DNA of 64,000 nucleotides. Origin: Streptomyces sp. CB02056. GTDB lineage: Bacteria; Actinomycetota; Actinomycetes; Streptomycetales; Streptomycetaceae. Made by a program: the position numbers and the translations under genes. The DNA lies in assembly GCF_001905545.1 (NCBI RefSeq), contig NZ_LIPD01000002.1, forward strand, positions 1 through 64,000, given 5' to 3'. This document shows positions 42,266-51,502 of the stretch, piece after piece (the first letter of the stretch is position 1; every line of letters starts with the position of its first letter). The notes beneath the pieces are model-generated. The model searched no databases, was not told where the DNA came from, and saw nothing but the letters and a program-made list of their open reading frames with translations.

Positions 42266-42358
42266 GGATCGTTACGTGTGAGGCCCCGAGGGGCCCGCAT
42301 TTCTTGCCCTCACGAGGCAGGCAGGCAGACCTCGGCAACACCAGCAAAGGGAGCAAGC

Positions 42359-43330
42359 ATGGCCACCCGTGCCGTCGTTCGCGACAGGGCCGACCGGAGT
42401 CGCGCGGCCCGCCCGACCAACCTCGAGGCCGACCGCGACCTGGTCGGCATGTACCTCGACGAGATCGCCAGGACGCCCCTGCTCGATGCCGCCGAGGAGG
42501 TCGAGCTCTCGCTGCGGATCGAGGCCGGCGTGTACGCCCAGCACATGCTGGACGAGGGCGAACTCCCCGACGGCGTCACGCGCGAGGAGCTGGAGGCGAT
42601 AGCCGCCGACGCCGAGCGCGCCAAGGACGTCTTCATCCGCTCCAACCTCCGGCTCGTGGTCGCCGTCGCCCGCCGCTACCCGCGCAGCGGCCTGCCGCTG
42701 CTGGACCTCATCCAGGAGGGCAACGCGGGCCTGGTGCGCGCCGTCGAGAAGTTCGACTACGCCAAGGGCTTCAAGTTCTCCACGTACGCGACGTGGTGGA
42801 TCCGGCAGGCGATCACCCGGTCCATCGCCGACCAGTCCCGCACCATCCGGCTGCCCGTGCACCTGGTGGAGGAGCTCGGGCGGATCCGGCGGGTGCAGCG
42901 GGAGAAGTCCAAGGAGCTGGGCCGCGAGGCGGAGCCGGCCGAGATCGCGGCCGAGCTGGACACCACCGAGGCCCGGATCAAGGACGTGCTGGACTGGGCG
43001 CGCGACCCGGTCAGCCTCAACATGTCGGTCGACGACGAGGGCGAGACCCAGTTCGGCGACCTCGTCGAGGACACCGGGGCCACGTCCCCCGAGGACGCCG
43101 TGATGGTCATGCTCCGCAGGGAGGAACTGGACGGCCTGATCGGGCGGTTGGACGACCGCACCGCTTCGATCATCCGCTCCCGCTACGGGATGGAGGACGG
43201 CCGCGAGCGCACCCTCACCGAGGTGGGCAAGCAGCACGGCCTCACCCGCGAGCGGATCCGCCAGATCGAGAAGCACGCGCTGGCCGAGCTGAAGAAGATC
43301 GCGGACCACGCAGGCTTCGAAGCCGCCTGA
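42359..43330 (+). CDS. hrdD: RNA polymerase group 2 sigma factor HrdD
   Basis: 323 residues. It lacks region 1.1 and has regions 1.2 (DRDLVGMYLDEIARTPLLDAAEEVEL), 2 (NLRLVVAVARRY, DLIQEGNAGLVRAVEKFDY, KFSTYATWWIRQAI), 3 and 4 (RERTLTEVGKQHGLTRERIRQIEKHALAELKK). Length and the MATRAVVRDRA start match HrdD. In streptomycetes HrdD is dispensable and transcribed from stress promoters. A SigR-type promoter is visible about 95 bp upstream. The stop codon is spanned by a tandem duplication. Confidence 0.95.
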   Translation: MATRAVVRDRADRSRAARPTNLEADRDLVGMYLDEIARTPLLDAAEEVELSLRIEAGVYAQHMLDEGELPDGVTREELEAIAADAERAKDVFIRSNLRLVVAVARRYPRSGLPLLDLIQEGNAGLVRAVEKFDYAKGFKFSTYATWWIRQAITRSIADQSRTIRLPVHLVEELGRIRRVQREKSKELGREAEPAEIAAELDTTEARIKDVLDWARDPVSLNMSVDDEGETQFGDLVEDTGATSPEDAVMVMLRREELDGLIGRLDDRTASIIRSRYGMEDGRERTLTEVGKQHGLTRERIRQIEKHALAELKKIADHAGFEAA

Positions 43331-43379
43331 GAGGCCGCCGGGAAAGCAGCCTGAGGAAGCCGCCTGAGAGGCCGCCGGG
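43319..43379. repeat. Tandem duplication spanning the hrdD stop
   Basis: A 24-bp sequence beginning GAAGCCGCCTGAGAGG is present at 43319-43342 and, identical, at 43356-43379 (period 37). The first copy includes the TGA of hrdD. Confidence 0.88.
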
Positions 43380-43509
43380 GAAGCCTCCCGGCAGGCTGCC
43401 TGGACCCGCCCTCATCGGGCCCTGGTGCGGAGCGCCCCGCACCGGGGCCCGAGGCGTGCCACGGGGCTTTTAGGCTGGAGGAAAGGGACGAGCGGACGGA
43501 GTGGACGGC

Positions 43510-43737
43510 GTGAGCGAGCAGGGGCAGGAAAAGGACCGGGAGCAGGGCGGGGAACAGGAGCAGGAGCTCCGGAAGGCCGCGGCCGTGAAGGCCCGGCTGG
43601 TCTTCCGGGACCCGTTGGACCAGCAGTCCGGGGACGACACCGACGCAGGCTGGGGCGGCCGCCCCGGGGCGGGGGAGAGCGGTGGACGGGGGCTGGACTG
43701 GTACCTGAGCCAGCGCCCGCCGCACCACGGGGACTGA
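43510..43737 (+). CDS. Small hypothetical protein, highly charged
   Basis: 75 residues from GTG 43510, eight bases after GGAG; an alternative GTG is at 43501. The head is rich in Glu/Gln/Lys (EQGQEKDREQGGEQEQELRK). The middle, AAAVKARLVFRDPLDQQSGDDTD, and the end, LDWYLSQRPPHHGD, look like a conserved streptomycete family known only as hypothetical. It ends 48 bp before convergent mscL. Role unknown. Confidence 0.65.
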   Translation: MSEQGQEKDREQGGEQEQELRKAAAVKARLVFRDPLDQQSGDDTDAGWGGRPGAGESGGRGLDWYLSQRPPHHGD

Positions 43738-43785
43738 GGAACGGGGACGGGGGAACGGGGACCGGGGCCGAACGGCGCCCGCCGG

Positions 43786-44205
43786 TCAGCGCAGCGGCGC
43801 GACCAGTGCGTCGCGGATCTCGGTCAGCAGTTGGACCTCCTTGGCCTCGGCCTCCGCCGCCTCCTCGGCGAGGCTCTTGCGGTGGGCCGCCAGCCTGTTC
43901 ATGGGCACGATCAGGGCGAAGTAGACGACCGCCGCGGTGATCAGGAACTGGAGCACGGCGCTGAGCACCGATCCCCACAGGATGAGGATCCCGGACGTGA
44001 CCTCACCGGTCGGGCTCACCTCGCAGGGCCCCTTGAGGCAGGAACTGTAGGACGCGAGGTCCTTGGTCCCGAAGACGCCGACGATCGGATTGATCACGCC
44101 TTTGACGAAGGCGTTGACGATGTTGGTGAAAGCCGCGCCGATGACCACGGCGACGGCGAGTTCGACGACATTTCCGCGCAGCAGGAATTCCTTGAAGCCT
44201 TTCAT
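43786..44205 (-). CDS. mscL: Large-conductance mechanosensitive channel MscL
   Basis: 139 residues. The MscL start MKGFKEFLLRGNVVELAVAVVIGAAFTNIVNAFVK (TM1) is intact, a periplasmic loop with CLKGPC follows, TM2 is LSAVLQFLITAAVVYFALIVPMN, and a charged cytoplasmic helix ends the protein. The channel opens under membrane tension to release solutes. The preceding gene (44236-44514) ends 30 bp upstream on the same strand, suggesting an operon. Confidence 0.97.
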   Translation of the reverse strand: MKGFKEFLLRGNVVELAVAVVIGAAFTNIVNAFVKGVINPIVGVFGTKDLASYSSCLKGPCEVSPTGEVTSGILILWGSVLSAVLQFLITAAVVYFALIVPMNRLAAHRKSLAEEAAEAEAKEVQLLTEIRDALVAPLR

Positions 44206-44235
44206 GCCGCCTCGAACGACGAAGTCGCCTCCCGG

Positions 44236-44514
44236 TTACGGGTGATCTTCCGCAGCCCCGGACTGACAACCCGTCCGGCCCAGTGCGCCTCCCTGGGGCG
44301 GTGGCAGCCCGGCCCGCGCGGGCCCCAGTGCCAGCGCCGACGCCACCGCGAGCAGCACCAGGACGGGCACTGCGGCCCGCCGCCGCACCGCACTGCGCCA
44401 GCGGTGCCACCCGCCGCACCCGCGCCGGATCGGCGGGAAGCTCGGCAGCTCCTGCCGGGGCGGCACGGCGGGTGCGGGCAGCGGCAGGGGGAGGGAGAAG
44501 CTCGCGGTCGTCAT
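44236..44514 (-). pseudogene. Probable truncated SAF/CpaB-like gene upstream of mscL
   Basis: A 92-residue frame from ATG 44514. The start (Pro-rich, then PIRRGCGGWHRWRSAVRRRAAVPVLVLLAVASALALG) looks like the basic head and membrane helix of the SAF-domain/CpaB-type proteins that often lie upstream of mscL in streptomycetes. Here, however, the frame ends after about 30 more residues (GLPPPQGGALGRTGCQSG), with no SAF domain. A deletion of the rest is the simplest reading; a genuine short membrane protein is the alternative. Confidence 0.5.
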
Positions 44515-44708
44515 CGACGCACCTCCGGGGTGTCGGCGGGCCGGCCCCTCGCGGACCGACCGGATGCCCACACGATGGGCGTTTCCGGCGAACTCGGAAA
44601 GCCCTTTCCCCAGGCCTGTGGACAACTCGCCCCTGTGGACAACTTCGTTCACTCGCCGGAGTGAGGTCGACCCCTCCGGGGTGACAGGGCGCCCGGGCGG
44701 GCATGCGA

Positions 44709-44751
44709 AAAGGCCCGCCGCCCCGCGTGGAAGCGGGGTCGACGGGCCTTT
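44709..44751 (-). terminator. Terminator after the ruc-like gene
   Basis: AAAGGCCCG (44709-44717) pairs with CGGGCCTTT (44743-44751), with an inner CCCCGC/GCGGGG stem in the loop. It is read on the minus strand after the stop at 44797; A/T ends on the arms give U-rich tails to either strand. Confidence 0.8.
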
Positions 44752-44796
44752 CCCTGGTCTACGGGCCGTCCGGGCCGATGGTGCCCGGCGCCGGGA

Positions 44797-45108
44797 TCAG
44801 CTCGCGGCCGGAGCCGGGCTGGACGAGGTCGAGGAGCCGGAGCCCGACGACGTCGACGAGGAGGACGTGGACGCGGTGGACGACGTCGAGGGGGTCGACG
44901 ACGACCCGGCGCCCACCGAGCTGCTGGAGGACGAACGGCTGTCGGTCCGGTAGAAGCCGGAGCCCTTGAACACGACGCCCACGGCCGAGAAGACCTTGCG
45001 GAGCCGTCCCTGGCAGTCGGGGCACGTGGTCAGCGCCTCGTCGGTGAACTTCTGCACCGCCTCCAGGCCGTTGCCGCACTCGGTGCACTGGTACTGGTAC
45101 GTGGGCAC
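44797..45108 (-). CDS. ruc: FmdB-family zinc-ribbon protein, Ruc-like redox chaperone
   Basis: 103 residues from GTG 45108 (GGAGGA at ideal spacing). A zinc ribbon with two CxxC pairs (CTEC at about 8-11 and CPDC at about 29-32) is followed by RKVFSAVGVVFKGSGFYRTDSR and a Ser/Thr/Gly-rich disordered tail of about 40 residues. This is the layout of mycobacterial Rv0991c/Ruc, an oxidation-activated chaperone that is controlled by HrcA and lies near the 5-FTHF cyclo-ligase, galU and mscL genes. A CIRCE element starts 12 bp upstream of this start, which strengthens the match. Redox chaperone function is inferred from homology and context. Confidence 0.85.
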   Translation of the reverse strand: MPTYQYQCTECGNGLEAVQKFTDEALTTCPDCQGRLRKVFSAVGVVFKGSGFYRTDSRSSSSSSVGAGSSSTPSTSSTASTSSSSTSSGSGSSTSSSPAPAAS

Positions 45109-45119
45109 TTGTCTTCCTC

Positions 45120-45146
45120 CTGGCACTCTCGCCTGATGAGTGCTAA
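45120..45146. promoter_or_regulatory. CIRCE-like HrcA operator
   Basis: Read on the minus strand: TTAGCACTC-N9-GAGTGCCAG, against the consensus TTAGCACTC-N9-GAGTGCTAA. The left arm matches 9 of 9 and the right arm 7 of 9. It lies directly upstream of the ruc-like gene and touches its SD. A -35-like TTGACC (45156-45151, minus strand) is just upstream. HrcA would repress the gene until heat or protein stress. Confidence 0.85.
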
Positions 45147-45323
45147 CGATGGTCAATGATGCGGCATTCCGCGGGATCAGTCCAGCGACCCCGGTGTGAG
45201 ATCGGCCCCGGAGCACCCGTCGGCCGCCGTCGGCCCGGTTTCCGGACGACACCCGCGCAGCCTCCGGCCGCCGTCGGCTCGGCCCCGGGCGGCCGGAGGC
45301 CCGGCCCCCGGCCGCCGCCCCGC

Positions 45324-46670
45324 TCAGCCCTCGGCGACACCCGCCAGCTGCATCGGACGCCCGCCCTCCGCGGTCCCCGCAGCGGCGGTCTCCTCGCCCC
45401 GCGGCGCCACCAGCAGGTGCCGCAGCGAGGCCAGCACGACCAGTCCGAGCCCGGCCCCGACCACCGGCACCAGGAACCCGGTGGAGGGCCCGTGCCCGTC
45501 GATCAGCCGGCCGGCCGCCATCGAGCCGACCGCCAGTCCCAGCCCGATGGCGCCGGTCAGCCAGGTGAAGGCCTCGGTCTTGGCCCCGTCCGCGACCAGC
45601 GTCTCGACCAGGGTGTAGCCGCTGATCAGGGTCGGCGCGATGGCCAGTCCGCAGACCAGCCCGGCGACGGTCAGCGCGACCAGGTTGGGCATCGCCCACA
45701 GCACCGAGCAGCCCAGCACCAGCAGCGCGTAGCTGAACAGCATCCGCTGCTGCACCGGCCGCCGCCAGGCGATCACGCCGTACAGCACGCCGGCCAGCAT
45801 GGAGCCGCCGGCGAAGATCCCGTACACGGTGCCGCCGGCGTCGTGCTGCCCGACCGAGTCGGCGAAGGCGTTCACCGAGACCTGCATGCCGCCGAACACC
45901 GCGCCGACCCCGAGGAAGGTCCCGGCCAGCAGCCGGACGCCGGGGGAGGCGAGCGCCGAGGCGCGCCTGGTGCCGGGCTGCGGCACGATCCGGGCCGGGG
46001 CGGTGCCCCGCTGGGCGGCGAAGGCCAGGCCGCCGACGAGGGTCAGCGCGGCCTCGGCGACCAGGGCGGTGGCCGGGTTGGCGAGGGCGGCGATGCCGGA
46101 GGCCAGGATCGGGCCGATCACGAAGGTGAACTCGTCCGTCACGGACTCGAAGGCGAAGGCGGTGCTCACCCGGGCCGCGGAGGCGTCGGAGGCGCCGTCG
46201 GCGGTGAACCTGGCGACCCAGCGGGCCCGGACCATCGCGCCGACCTGCGGCACGCTCGCACCGGCCGGCACCGCGGCCAGGAACAGGCTCCAGGCGGGCG
46301 CGTGGCCGAGCGCGAGGGCGATCAGCACGCCGACCGAGACGGCGTGCACCAGCACGGTCGGGACGAGCACCGAGGCCTGGCCGTAGCGGTCGGCGAGCCG
46401 CCCGGTCTGCGGCCCGATCAGGGCCTGGGCGACGGCGGCGACCGCGGTGACCGTACCGGCGGTGCCGTACGAGCCGTGGGTCTGCGTGACGAGCAGCAGG
46501 ATGCCCATGCTGAGCATCGCGTACGGCAGTCGCGCGACGAGGGCGGGGGACAGGAACGTCCAGGCCCCGGGCGTGCGCAGCAGCTCGCCGTACCCGACGC
46601 GGGCGGGGGCGGGAGCTGCGGGGGTGGCCGCGGGGTGCGCGGCGGTGTCGACCGTTCGGCGCGCCGTCAC
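45324..46670 (-). CDS. MFS transporter
   Basis: 448 residues with 12 predicted helices. The start is GTG 46670 (AAGGA six bases upstream). The MFS motif-A-like segment GRLADRYGQASVLVP lies between helices 2 and 3. The general pattern (AWTFLSPALVARLPYAMLSMGILLLV, ISGYTLVETLVADGAKTEAFTWL) is that of the actinomycete proton-driven efflux/uptake group. The substrate is unknown. The gene sits between the ruc-like gene and the antiporter. Confidence 0.92.
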   Translation of the reverse strand: MTARRTVDTAAHPAATPAAPAPARVGYGELLRTPGAWTFLSPALVARLPYAMLSMGILLLVTQTHGSYGTAGTVTAVAAVAQALIGPQTGRLADRYGQASVLVPTVLVHAVSVGVLIALALGHAPAWSLFLAAVPAGASVPQVGAMVRARWVARFTADGASDASAARVSTAFAFESVTDEFTFVIGPILASGIAALANPATALVAEAALTLVGGLAFAAQRGTAPARIVPQPGTRRASALASPGVRLLAGTFLGVGAVFGGMQVSVNAFADSVGQHDAGGTVYGIFAGGSMLAGVLYGVIAWRRPVQQRMLFSYALLVLGCSVLWAMPNLVALTVAGLVCGLAIAPTLISGYTLVETLVADGAKTEAFTWLTGAIGLGLAVGSMAAGRLIDGHGPSTGFLVPVVGAGLGLVVLASLRHLLVAPRGEETAAAGTAEGGRPMQLAGVAEG

Positions 46671-47037
46671 GGTCGGTCCTTCCTGCTGCCTGGTAGCGCG
46701 GCAGGGCATGGTGTGGCCCCGACGGCGCCGAGAGTCGTCCTCTCGCGCGTCGACCGGGGTAGATACCGGGTCGGTCCGGCGTGGTGGCCGGGGGCCGGAC
46801 CGCGGCCGCCGAGCGGTCGCGCCAACTCTGCGTCAGGCAGATGCTGGGGTGGTCTAGCGGTGGTTATACGGCGTGGTCGAACCAGCATACAGTTACGCGC
46901 GTAGACACCGCCAGCCCACCCCGGCCCGCAGGCCCGTCAGGGCCCCGGACCAAGGCGGACCGAGGAGAGCCGGGACGGACCGGGGCGGGCCCGCAGGCCC
47001 GTCCGGGGACCCTGGGCCGGGGCGGGCCCGGCGCCCG
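46671..47037. other. Intergenic region (367 bp) upstream of the MFS gene
   Basis: No gene seen. The centre (about 46840-46905) is relatively AT-rich and includes TATAAC-like sequence on the minus strand, so it probably contains the MFS promoter. The part near 46920-47037 is very GC-rich with two copies of GCCCGCAGGCCCGTC. Confidence 0.5.
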
Positions 47038-48522
47038 TCACCGCCCGTTCAGCCACCCCGCGAGCTTGCCGCCCTTGTCCACGGCCCGCAGCCGCCGCTC
47101 GGCGGCCTCGCCGACCTCGTCCGTGGTGACCACCAGCAGTTCGTCGCCGGCCCGCAGCACCGTCGCCTTGTCCGGCACGAAGGAGTTCCCCTCGCGCACG
47201 ACCAGGGTGACCGCGGCCCCCTTGGGCAGCCGCAGTTCGCTGATCTCCACGCCGGACATCTTCGAGGTGGGGGAGAGCGCGACCGACAGCAGGTGTCCGT
47301 GCAGCTTCTCCAGCGGGGCGGACTCGATGCCCAGGTCCTGGCCCATGTCGCCCTCGTCGATCCGCAGCCGCTTGGCCACCCAGGGCAGGGTCGGCCCCTG
47401 GAGCAGGGTGAAGACGACGACCAGGATGAAGACGATGTTGAAGACGTCCTCGGCCCGGTGCGCGCCGGACACCACCGGGATGGTGGCCAGCACGATGGGC
47501 ACCGCCCCGCGCAGCCCGGCCCAGCTCAGCAGCGCCTGCTCGCGGGCCGGCACCTTGAAGGGGGTCAGCGAGAGCATCACCGACAGCGGCCGGGCCAGGA
47601 ACACCAGCACCCCGCCGATCACCAGCGCGGGCACCACCGCGTCGCCCATGGTCTCGGGCGTGACGAGCAGCCCGAGCAGCACGAACATGCCGATCTGCCC
47701 GATCCACGCGAGCCCGTCGGCGAAGCCGCGGACGGCCGGGCCGTGCGGCAGCTTGGAGTTCCCGAGGATCACCGCGCTGATGTAGACGGCGAGGAAGCCG
47801 GAGCCGTGCAGCAGCGCGCCGCCGGCGTACGCGAGCACGGTGAGCGCCATCACGGCGATCGGGTAGAGGCCCGAGGAGGGCAGGGCGACGTGCTTGAGCC
47901 CGTAGGCCCCTATCTTTCCGACGGCCAGGCCTATGACGGCGCCGATGGCCAGCTCGGCGACGATCGTGCCGATCAGGACGTACCAGGAGTCCAGTTCCCC
48001 GGTGGTGGCGAAGGCGACGACCAGGATGACCACGGGCGCGTCGTTGAAGCCGGACTCGGCCTCCAGCAGGCCGGTGAGCCGGTGCGGCAGCGGGACCATC
48101 CGCAGCACGGAGAAGACGGCGGCCGCGTCGGTCGAGGAGACGATGGCGCCGAGCAGCAGCGAGGTGCGCCAGTCCAGGCCGACCAGCCAGTGGGCGCCGG
48201 CCGCGGTGGCGAACACGCTGACGCCGACGCCGAGGGTGGCGAGCACGGTCGCGGCGGGCATCACGGGCTTGATCTCGCGCCAGCTGGTCTTGAGGCCGCC
48301 CTCGGCCAGGATCACCACGAGCGCCGCGTAGCCGAGCACCTGGGTGAGCTCCGCGTTGTTGAACGTGACACCGATCCCGTTCTGGCCCAGCGCCACGCCG
48401 ATCCCCAGATAGATCAGCAGGCTGGGCAGCCCTGATCGGGTGGAGAGACGTACGGCGCCCACCGCGAACAGCAGGATCACGGAGGACTCGAGCAGGAGCT
48501 GGTTCAGATGGGAGATGTTCAC
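47038..48522 (-). CDS. CPA-type cation/H+ antiporter with TrkA-C domain (NhaP2/CvrA-like)
   Basis: 494 residues from GTG 48522, with about twelve helices. Antiporter-type motifs include SSTDAAAVFSVLR (the TD motif in helix 5), ESGFNDAPVVI (the ND motif) and GLRGAVPIVLAT. The C-terminal TrkA-C/RCK domain (about 400-480: VEISELRLPKGAAVTLVVREG) is regulatory and binds nucleotides. The family exchanges K+ or Na+ for protons. Divergent from the acylase gene over 239 bp of unusually AT-rich sequence. Confidence 0.93.
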   Translation of the reverse strand: MNISHLNQLLLESSVILLFAVGAVRLSTRSGLPSLLIYLGIGVALGQNGIGVTFNNAELTQVLGYAALVVILAEGGLKTSWREIKPVMPAATVLATLGVGVSVFATAAGAHWLVGLDWRTSLLLGAIVSSTDAAAVFSVLRMVPLPHRLTGLLEAESGFNDAPVVILVVAFATTGELDSWYVLIGTIVAELAIGAVIGLAVGKIGAYGLKHVALPSSGLYPIAVMALTVLAYAGGALLHGSGFLAVYISAVILGNSKLPHGPAVRGFADGLAWIGQIGMFVLLGLLVTPETMGDAVVPALVIGGVLVFLARPLSVMLSLTPFKVPAREQALLSWAGLRGAVPIVLATIPVVSGAHRAEDVFNIVFILVVVFTLLQGPTLPWVAKRLRIDEGDMGQDLGIESAPLEKLHGHLLSVALSPTSKMSGVEISELRLPKGAAVTLVVREGNSFVPDKATVLRAGDELLVVTTDEVGEAAERRLRAVDKGGKLAGWLNGR

Positions 48523-48761
48523 GCAGGGGCACCTCGGGCAGGCAGGGGCGGACGGGGTGTCTGGTGGTGCTGTGGGGTGACCCGTTAAGAAGTCGTCAAT
48601 GCTCCCCTTGCGGATCGTTACGCAGTCTAACATTTTGCCATATCTTTAGCTTGGTCCCCCGTTCACGGTGCCCGGCCGACTCGGCCTAATGTGGTGCCCT
48701 GTCACGGCCGCAGGCCCTGGACACGCCCGCCCGCCCCGAAGTCAGGACCGCAAGGACCCAG

Positions 48762-51482
48762 ATGCCCCGCTCGAAGAAGTTCCGGCGCGCCCGTCTGATC
48801 GTGATCGTGCTGGTCGTGCTGTTGGTGGCCGGTGCCGGCTACGGCGGCTACCGCGGGGTCTCCGCGGTCCGCGCCTCCTTCCCGGAGGTCGACGGCAGCG
48901 TGAAGGTCGCGGGCCTGAGCGCGCCCGTCGACGTCAAGCGGGACGCGAACGGCATCCCGCAGCTGTACGCCGACACCGACGAGGACCTGTTCCGCGCCCA
49001 GGGCTACGTCCAGGCGCAGGACCGTTTCTGGGAGATGGACGTCCGCCGGCACATCACCGCCGGCCGGCTCTCCGAGATGTTCGGCGACAGCCAGGTCGAC
49101 ACCGACACCTTCATCCGCACCATGGGCTGGCGGCAGGTGGCGCAGAAGGAGTTCGACACCAAGCTCTCGCCGGAGACCAAGAAGTACCTCCAGGCCTACT
49201 CGGACGGTGTGAACGCCTGGCTCTCCGAGCACCCCGGCGGCGCGAAGGCCTCGCTGGAGTACGGCCTGCTCGGCGTCGTCAACGGCGGCTACCGGCCCGA
49301 GCAGTGGTCCCCGGTCGACTCGGTGGCCTGGCTCAAGGCGATGGCCTGGAACCTCTCCGGGAACCTCCAGGAGGAGATCGACCGCTCGCTGCTGGCCCAG
49401 GACTTCGGCCCGGACAAGATCGCCGAGCTGTACCCGGACTACCCGTACGCCCGCAACGGCACCATCGTGAAGACCGGCGCGGTGACCGGCGACAACTACC
49501 GCCCCGCGGACGGCTCCCCGCAGTCCGGCACGCCCGCCGGAACGGCCGCCACCGCCCAGGGCGCGGCCACCACCAAGGCGATGCTGCAGAGCCTGACGGA
49601 CCGGGTCGACGCGATGCCGCAGCTGCTCGGCCGCCCCGGCCAGGGCATCGGTTCCAACTCCTGGGTGGTCGCGGGCTCGCACACCACCACCGGCAAGCCG
49701 CTGCTGGCCAACGACCCGCACCTGGGCCCCGGCCTGCCCTCGGTCTGGTACCAGATGGGCCTGCACTGCCGGACCAGCTCCCCGGCCTGCCAGTTCGACG
49801 TCTCCGGCTTCACCTTCGCGGGCATGCCCGGCGTGGTCATCGGCCACAACAAGGACATCGCCTGGGGCTTCACCAACCTCGGCGCCGACGTCACCGACCT
49901 CTTCCTGGAGAAGGTCACCGGCCCGGAGACCTACCAGGTGGACGGCAAGGACGTGAAGTTCGACCTCCGCAAGGAGACCATCAAGGTCGCCGGCGGGGAG
50001 GACCGCACCATCACCGTCCGCACCACCCAGACCGGCGCCCCGCTCATCTCCGACCAGAGCACCGAGCAGCAGAACGTCGGCAAGTACGCCCCCAACGGCC
50101 CCTCCGCCCCGGACCGCGGCACCAGCGGCTACGGCGTCGCCCTGCAGTGGACGGCGCTCAGCCCCGGCAAGACCATGGACGCCGTCTTCGAGCTGGACAA
50201 GGCGAAGAACTGGGACGAGTTCCGCGCCGCCGCCAAGGACTTCACCGTCCCCGCGCAGAACCTGATCTACGCCGACGCCAAGAACATCGGCTACCAGGCT
50301 CCGGGCACCATCCCGGTCCGCGGCAAGGGCGACGGCACCCTCCCGGCGCTGGGCTGGGACTCCGCGTACCAGTGGAAGGACCCGATCCCCTTCAACGCGC
50401 TGCCGTGGAGCCTCAACCCCTCGGCGGGCTACATCGTCACCGCCAACCAGGCCGTGGTGGACCCGAGCTACAAGTACAACCTCACCAAGGACTGGGAGTA
50501 CGGCACCCGCGCCAAGGAGATCACCGACCAGATCGAGGGCCTGCTCAAGAACAACGGCAAGATCTCGCCGGACGACATGCAGACCCTCCAGCTGGACAAC
50601 ACCAGCGTGATGGCCAAGACGCTGGTCCCGCTGCTGCTCAAGCAGCCGGTCAGCGACCCGTACGTGCGCGAGGCCCAGGACCTGCTGAAGGACTGGAACT
50701 TCCACCAGGACGCCGACTCGGCCGCCGCCGCCTACTACAACGGCGTCTGGCGCCAGCTGCTGATCCTCGCCTTCGGCCAGAAGTTCCCGGCCGACCTGCG
50801 GGCCAAGGACAACTGCCTGCTGGTCCGCCAGCAGGACGACCCCACCAAGCCGGACAGCGCCACCAAGATCGTCACCGAGTGCGGCACCCGGGAACCGGGC
50901 AAGGCCCAGCCGGACGGCGGCGACCGCTGGACCGAGGTCGTGCGCCAGCAGCTGGAGAAGCCCGACAGCTCGTGGTGGACGTACATCGACGACCAGCACA
51001 AGGAGCAGAAGGGCCTGGACAACCTGCTCCAGGAGGCGATGAAGAACGCCCGCCAGGAGCTGACCTCGCTGCTCAGCAAGGACGTCTCCACCTGGAGCTG
51101 GGGCCGCCTGCACAAGCTGGAGCTGCGCGAGCAGACCCTCGGCACCGACGACTCCTCGATCGCCTCCGGCGCGGTGCACAAGCTGCTCAACCGCGGCCCG
51201 TACCGGCTCTCCGGCGGCTCGGCGGCGGTCGACGCGGCCGGCTGGAACGCGGCGGCCGGCTACCAGGTGGACTGGATCCCGTCGATGCGCATGGTGGTCG
51301 ACCTGAACGACCTCGACTCCTCGCGCTGGGTCAACGTCGGCGGCGCCTCCGGCCACGCCTTCCACGACAACTACAACGACCAGACCGACCTCTGGCTCAA
51401 GGGCAAGCTGCTGACCTGGGCCTACACGCCGGACGCGGTCGAGAAGGCCACCAAGCACAAGCTGGTGCTCACCACCGGCTGA
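48762..51482 (+). CDS. Penicillin-acylase-family Ntn hydrolase
   Basis: 906 residues. One N-terminal membrane helix (LIVIVLVVLLVAGAGYGGYR, about 12-31) anchors it. The alpha part starts VKVAGLSAPVDVKRDANGIPQLYA. The predicted autocleavage site is Gly297/Ser298 (GIGSNSWVVAG); Ser298 would become the N-terminal nucleophile of the beta subunit. The family cleaves amide bonds of penicillins, acyl-homoserine lactones or lipopeptides. The physiological substrate is unknown. The relatively low GC and many Lys/Asn codons are typical for secreted enzymes. Confidence 0.92.
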   Translation: MPRSKKFRRARLIVIVLVVLLVAGAGYGGYRGVSAVRASFPEVDGSVKVAGLSAPVDVKRDANGIPQLYADTDEDLFRAQGYVQAQDRFWEMDVRRHITAGRLSEMFGDSQVDTDTFIRTMGWRQVAQKEFDTKLSPETKKYLQAYSDGVNAWLSEHPGGAKASLEYGLLGVVNGGYRPEQWSPVDSVAWLKAMAWNLSGNLQEEIDRSLLAQDFGPDKIAELYPDYPYARNGTIVKTGAVTGDNYRPADGSPQSGTPAGTAATAQGAATTKAMLQSLTDRVDAMPQLLGRPGQGIGSNSWVVAGSHTTTGKPLLANDPHLGPGLPSVWYQMGLHCRTSSPACQFDVSGFTFAGMPGVVIGHNKDIAWGFTNLGADVTDLFLEKVTGPETYQVDGKDVKFDLRKETIKVAGGEDRTITVRTTQTGAPLISDQSTEQQNVGKYAPNGPSAPDRGTSGYGVALQWTALSPGKTMDAVFELDKAKNWDEFRAAAKDFTVPAQNLIYADAKNIGYQAPGTIPVRGKGDGTLPALGWDSAYQWKDPIPFNALPWSLNPSAGYIVTANQAVVDPSYKYNLTKDWEYGTRAKEITDQIEGLLKNNGKISPDDMQTLQLDNTSVMAKTLVPLLLKQPVSDPYVREAQDLLKDWNFHQDADSAAAAYYNGVWRQLLILAFGQKFPADLRAKDNCLLVRQQDDPTKPDSATKIVTECGTREPGKAQPDGGDRWTEVVRQQLEKPDSSWWTYIDDQHKEQKGLDNLLQEAMKNARQELTSLLSKDVSTWSWGRLHKLELREQTLGTDDSSIASGAVHKLLNRGPYRLSGGSAAVDAAGWNAAAGYQVDWIPSMRMVVDLNDLDSSRWVNVGGASGHAFHDNYNDQTDLWLKGKLLTWAYTPDAVEKATKHKLVLTTG

Positions 51483-51502
51483 CGCCCGTACGGCCCGGAC
51501 AC

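Noticed and set aside
46848..46885. tRNA-like sequence GGTGGTCTAGCGGTGGTTATACGG
   Set aside because: It resembles a tRNA D-arm start, but there are no matching acceptor, anticodon or T-arms downstream.
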